The position numbers and the translations under genes were made by a program. Below, one piece after another: positions 63,894-64,000 of a stretch of 64,000 nucleotides of DNA; the stretch's first letter is position 1, and each line of letters starts with the position of its first letter. The stretch comes from an uncultured Pseudomonadota bacterium (lineage in GTDB: Bacteria > Pseudomonadota > Gammaproteobacteria > Steroidobacterales > Steroidobacteraceae), in NCBI GenBank assembly GCA_937920275.1, contig CALGVD010000136.1, forward strand, positions 90,645-154,644, read 5' to 3'. Under the pieces are notes generated by a model. It was given only the letters and a program-made list of their open reading frames with translations. It made no database searches and was not told the origin of the DNA.

Positions 63894-64000
63894 GGCGGAC
63901 TCCGGAGCGAAGGAAACGATCCGGATGATAGCAAAGGCGATCGGGTATCCCGCGCCGCGGTTCAACGGGCGCGGCAGGCGACCCCGGGCAGCGGATGCAA

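Noticed and set aside
63894..64000. A possible end of gspF or a promoter (TATCAT at 63925-63930, minus strand) before gspG
   Set aside because: Only a few codons before a stop can be read at the edge and no -35 lies at proper distance, so neither can be supported.

Overview
The window is uniformly GC-rich chromosomal DNA that is almost entirely coding. It looks like a free-living, respiring gammaproteobacterium. Supporting signs are the uvrC-pgsA-tRNA-Gly-tRNA-Cys order, a System I cytochrome c maturation operon, a type II secretion operon, an MsrPQ pair, a glyoxylate shunt with a class II DAHP synthase beside it, and a UdgB-type uracil-DNA glycosylase. A Steroidobacterales/Nevskiales-like lineage would fit, but that is a guess from gene content. 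No phage, IS element, CRISPR array or rRNA was seen, and no gene-free stretch exceeds 300 bases.

Layout. 1-7470 (minus): msrPQ, a HAD phosphatase, acnA, mnmA, purB. 7557-10405 (plus): Nudix CoA pyrophosphatase, mazG, class II DAHP synthase. 10423-16317: an ScfR/RamB-type regulator divergent from aceB, aceA and icd, with a structured 66-bp control region between them. 16327-19682: udgB, uvrC, pgsA, tRNA-Gly(GCC), tRNA-Cys(GCA). 19738-26832: a block of exported hydrolases and redox proteins (class A-like serine hydrolase, DUF6702-like protein, M1 peptidase, PQQ-type sugar dehydrogenase, carboxylesterase), closed by tRNA-Leu(UAA) on the minus strand. 27610-36986: ccmABCDEFGHI, translationally coupled to an ADP/ATP-carrier-like transporter and a MATE exporter. 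36967-37551: a rhomboid protease.

37593-56942 is the accessory part: about nineteen catabolism-type genes in short, alternately oriented transcription units. They are an alpha/beta-hydrolase-fold protein without its nucleophile, an aldehyde dehydrogenase, a UbiD-type decarboxylase, a heme-oxygenase-like diiron protein, an SDR, a GntR regulator, a dihydropyrimidinase-like amidohydrolase, a peroxiredoxin, a CurA-like reductase, ETF with an IclR regulator, a penicillin-binding-fold hydrolase coupled to a cytochrome b561-cytochrome c fusion, an FAD reductase-like flavoprotein, a VAO-family FAD oxidase with a HapK/RedY-like partner, a VOC protein and a small unknown protein. I read it as an uncharacterised catabolic locus. 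The best candidate for something new is the UbiD-diiron protein-SDR-GntR unit at 40049-43732; its substrate cannot be read from sequence.

57096-58337 is an AlaA-like aminotransferase. 58400-63893 (minus) is the type II secretion operon gspG-H-I-J-K-L-M-N, with nearly every gene overlapping the next by 4 bases.
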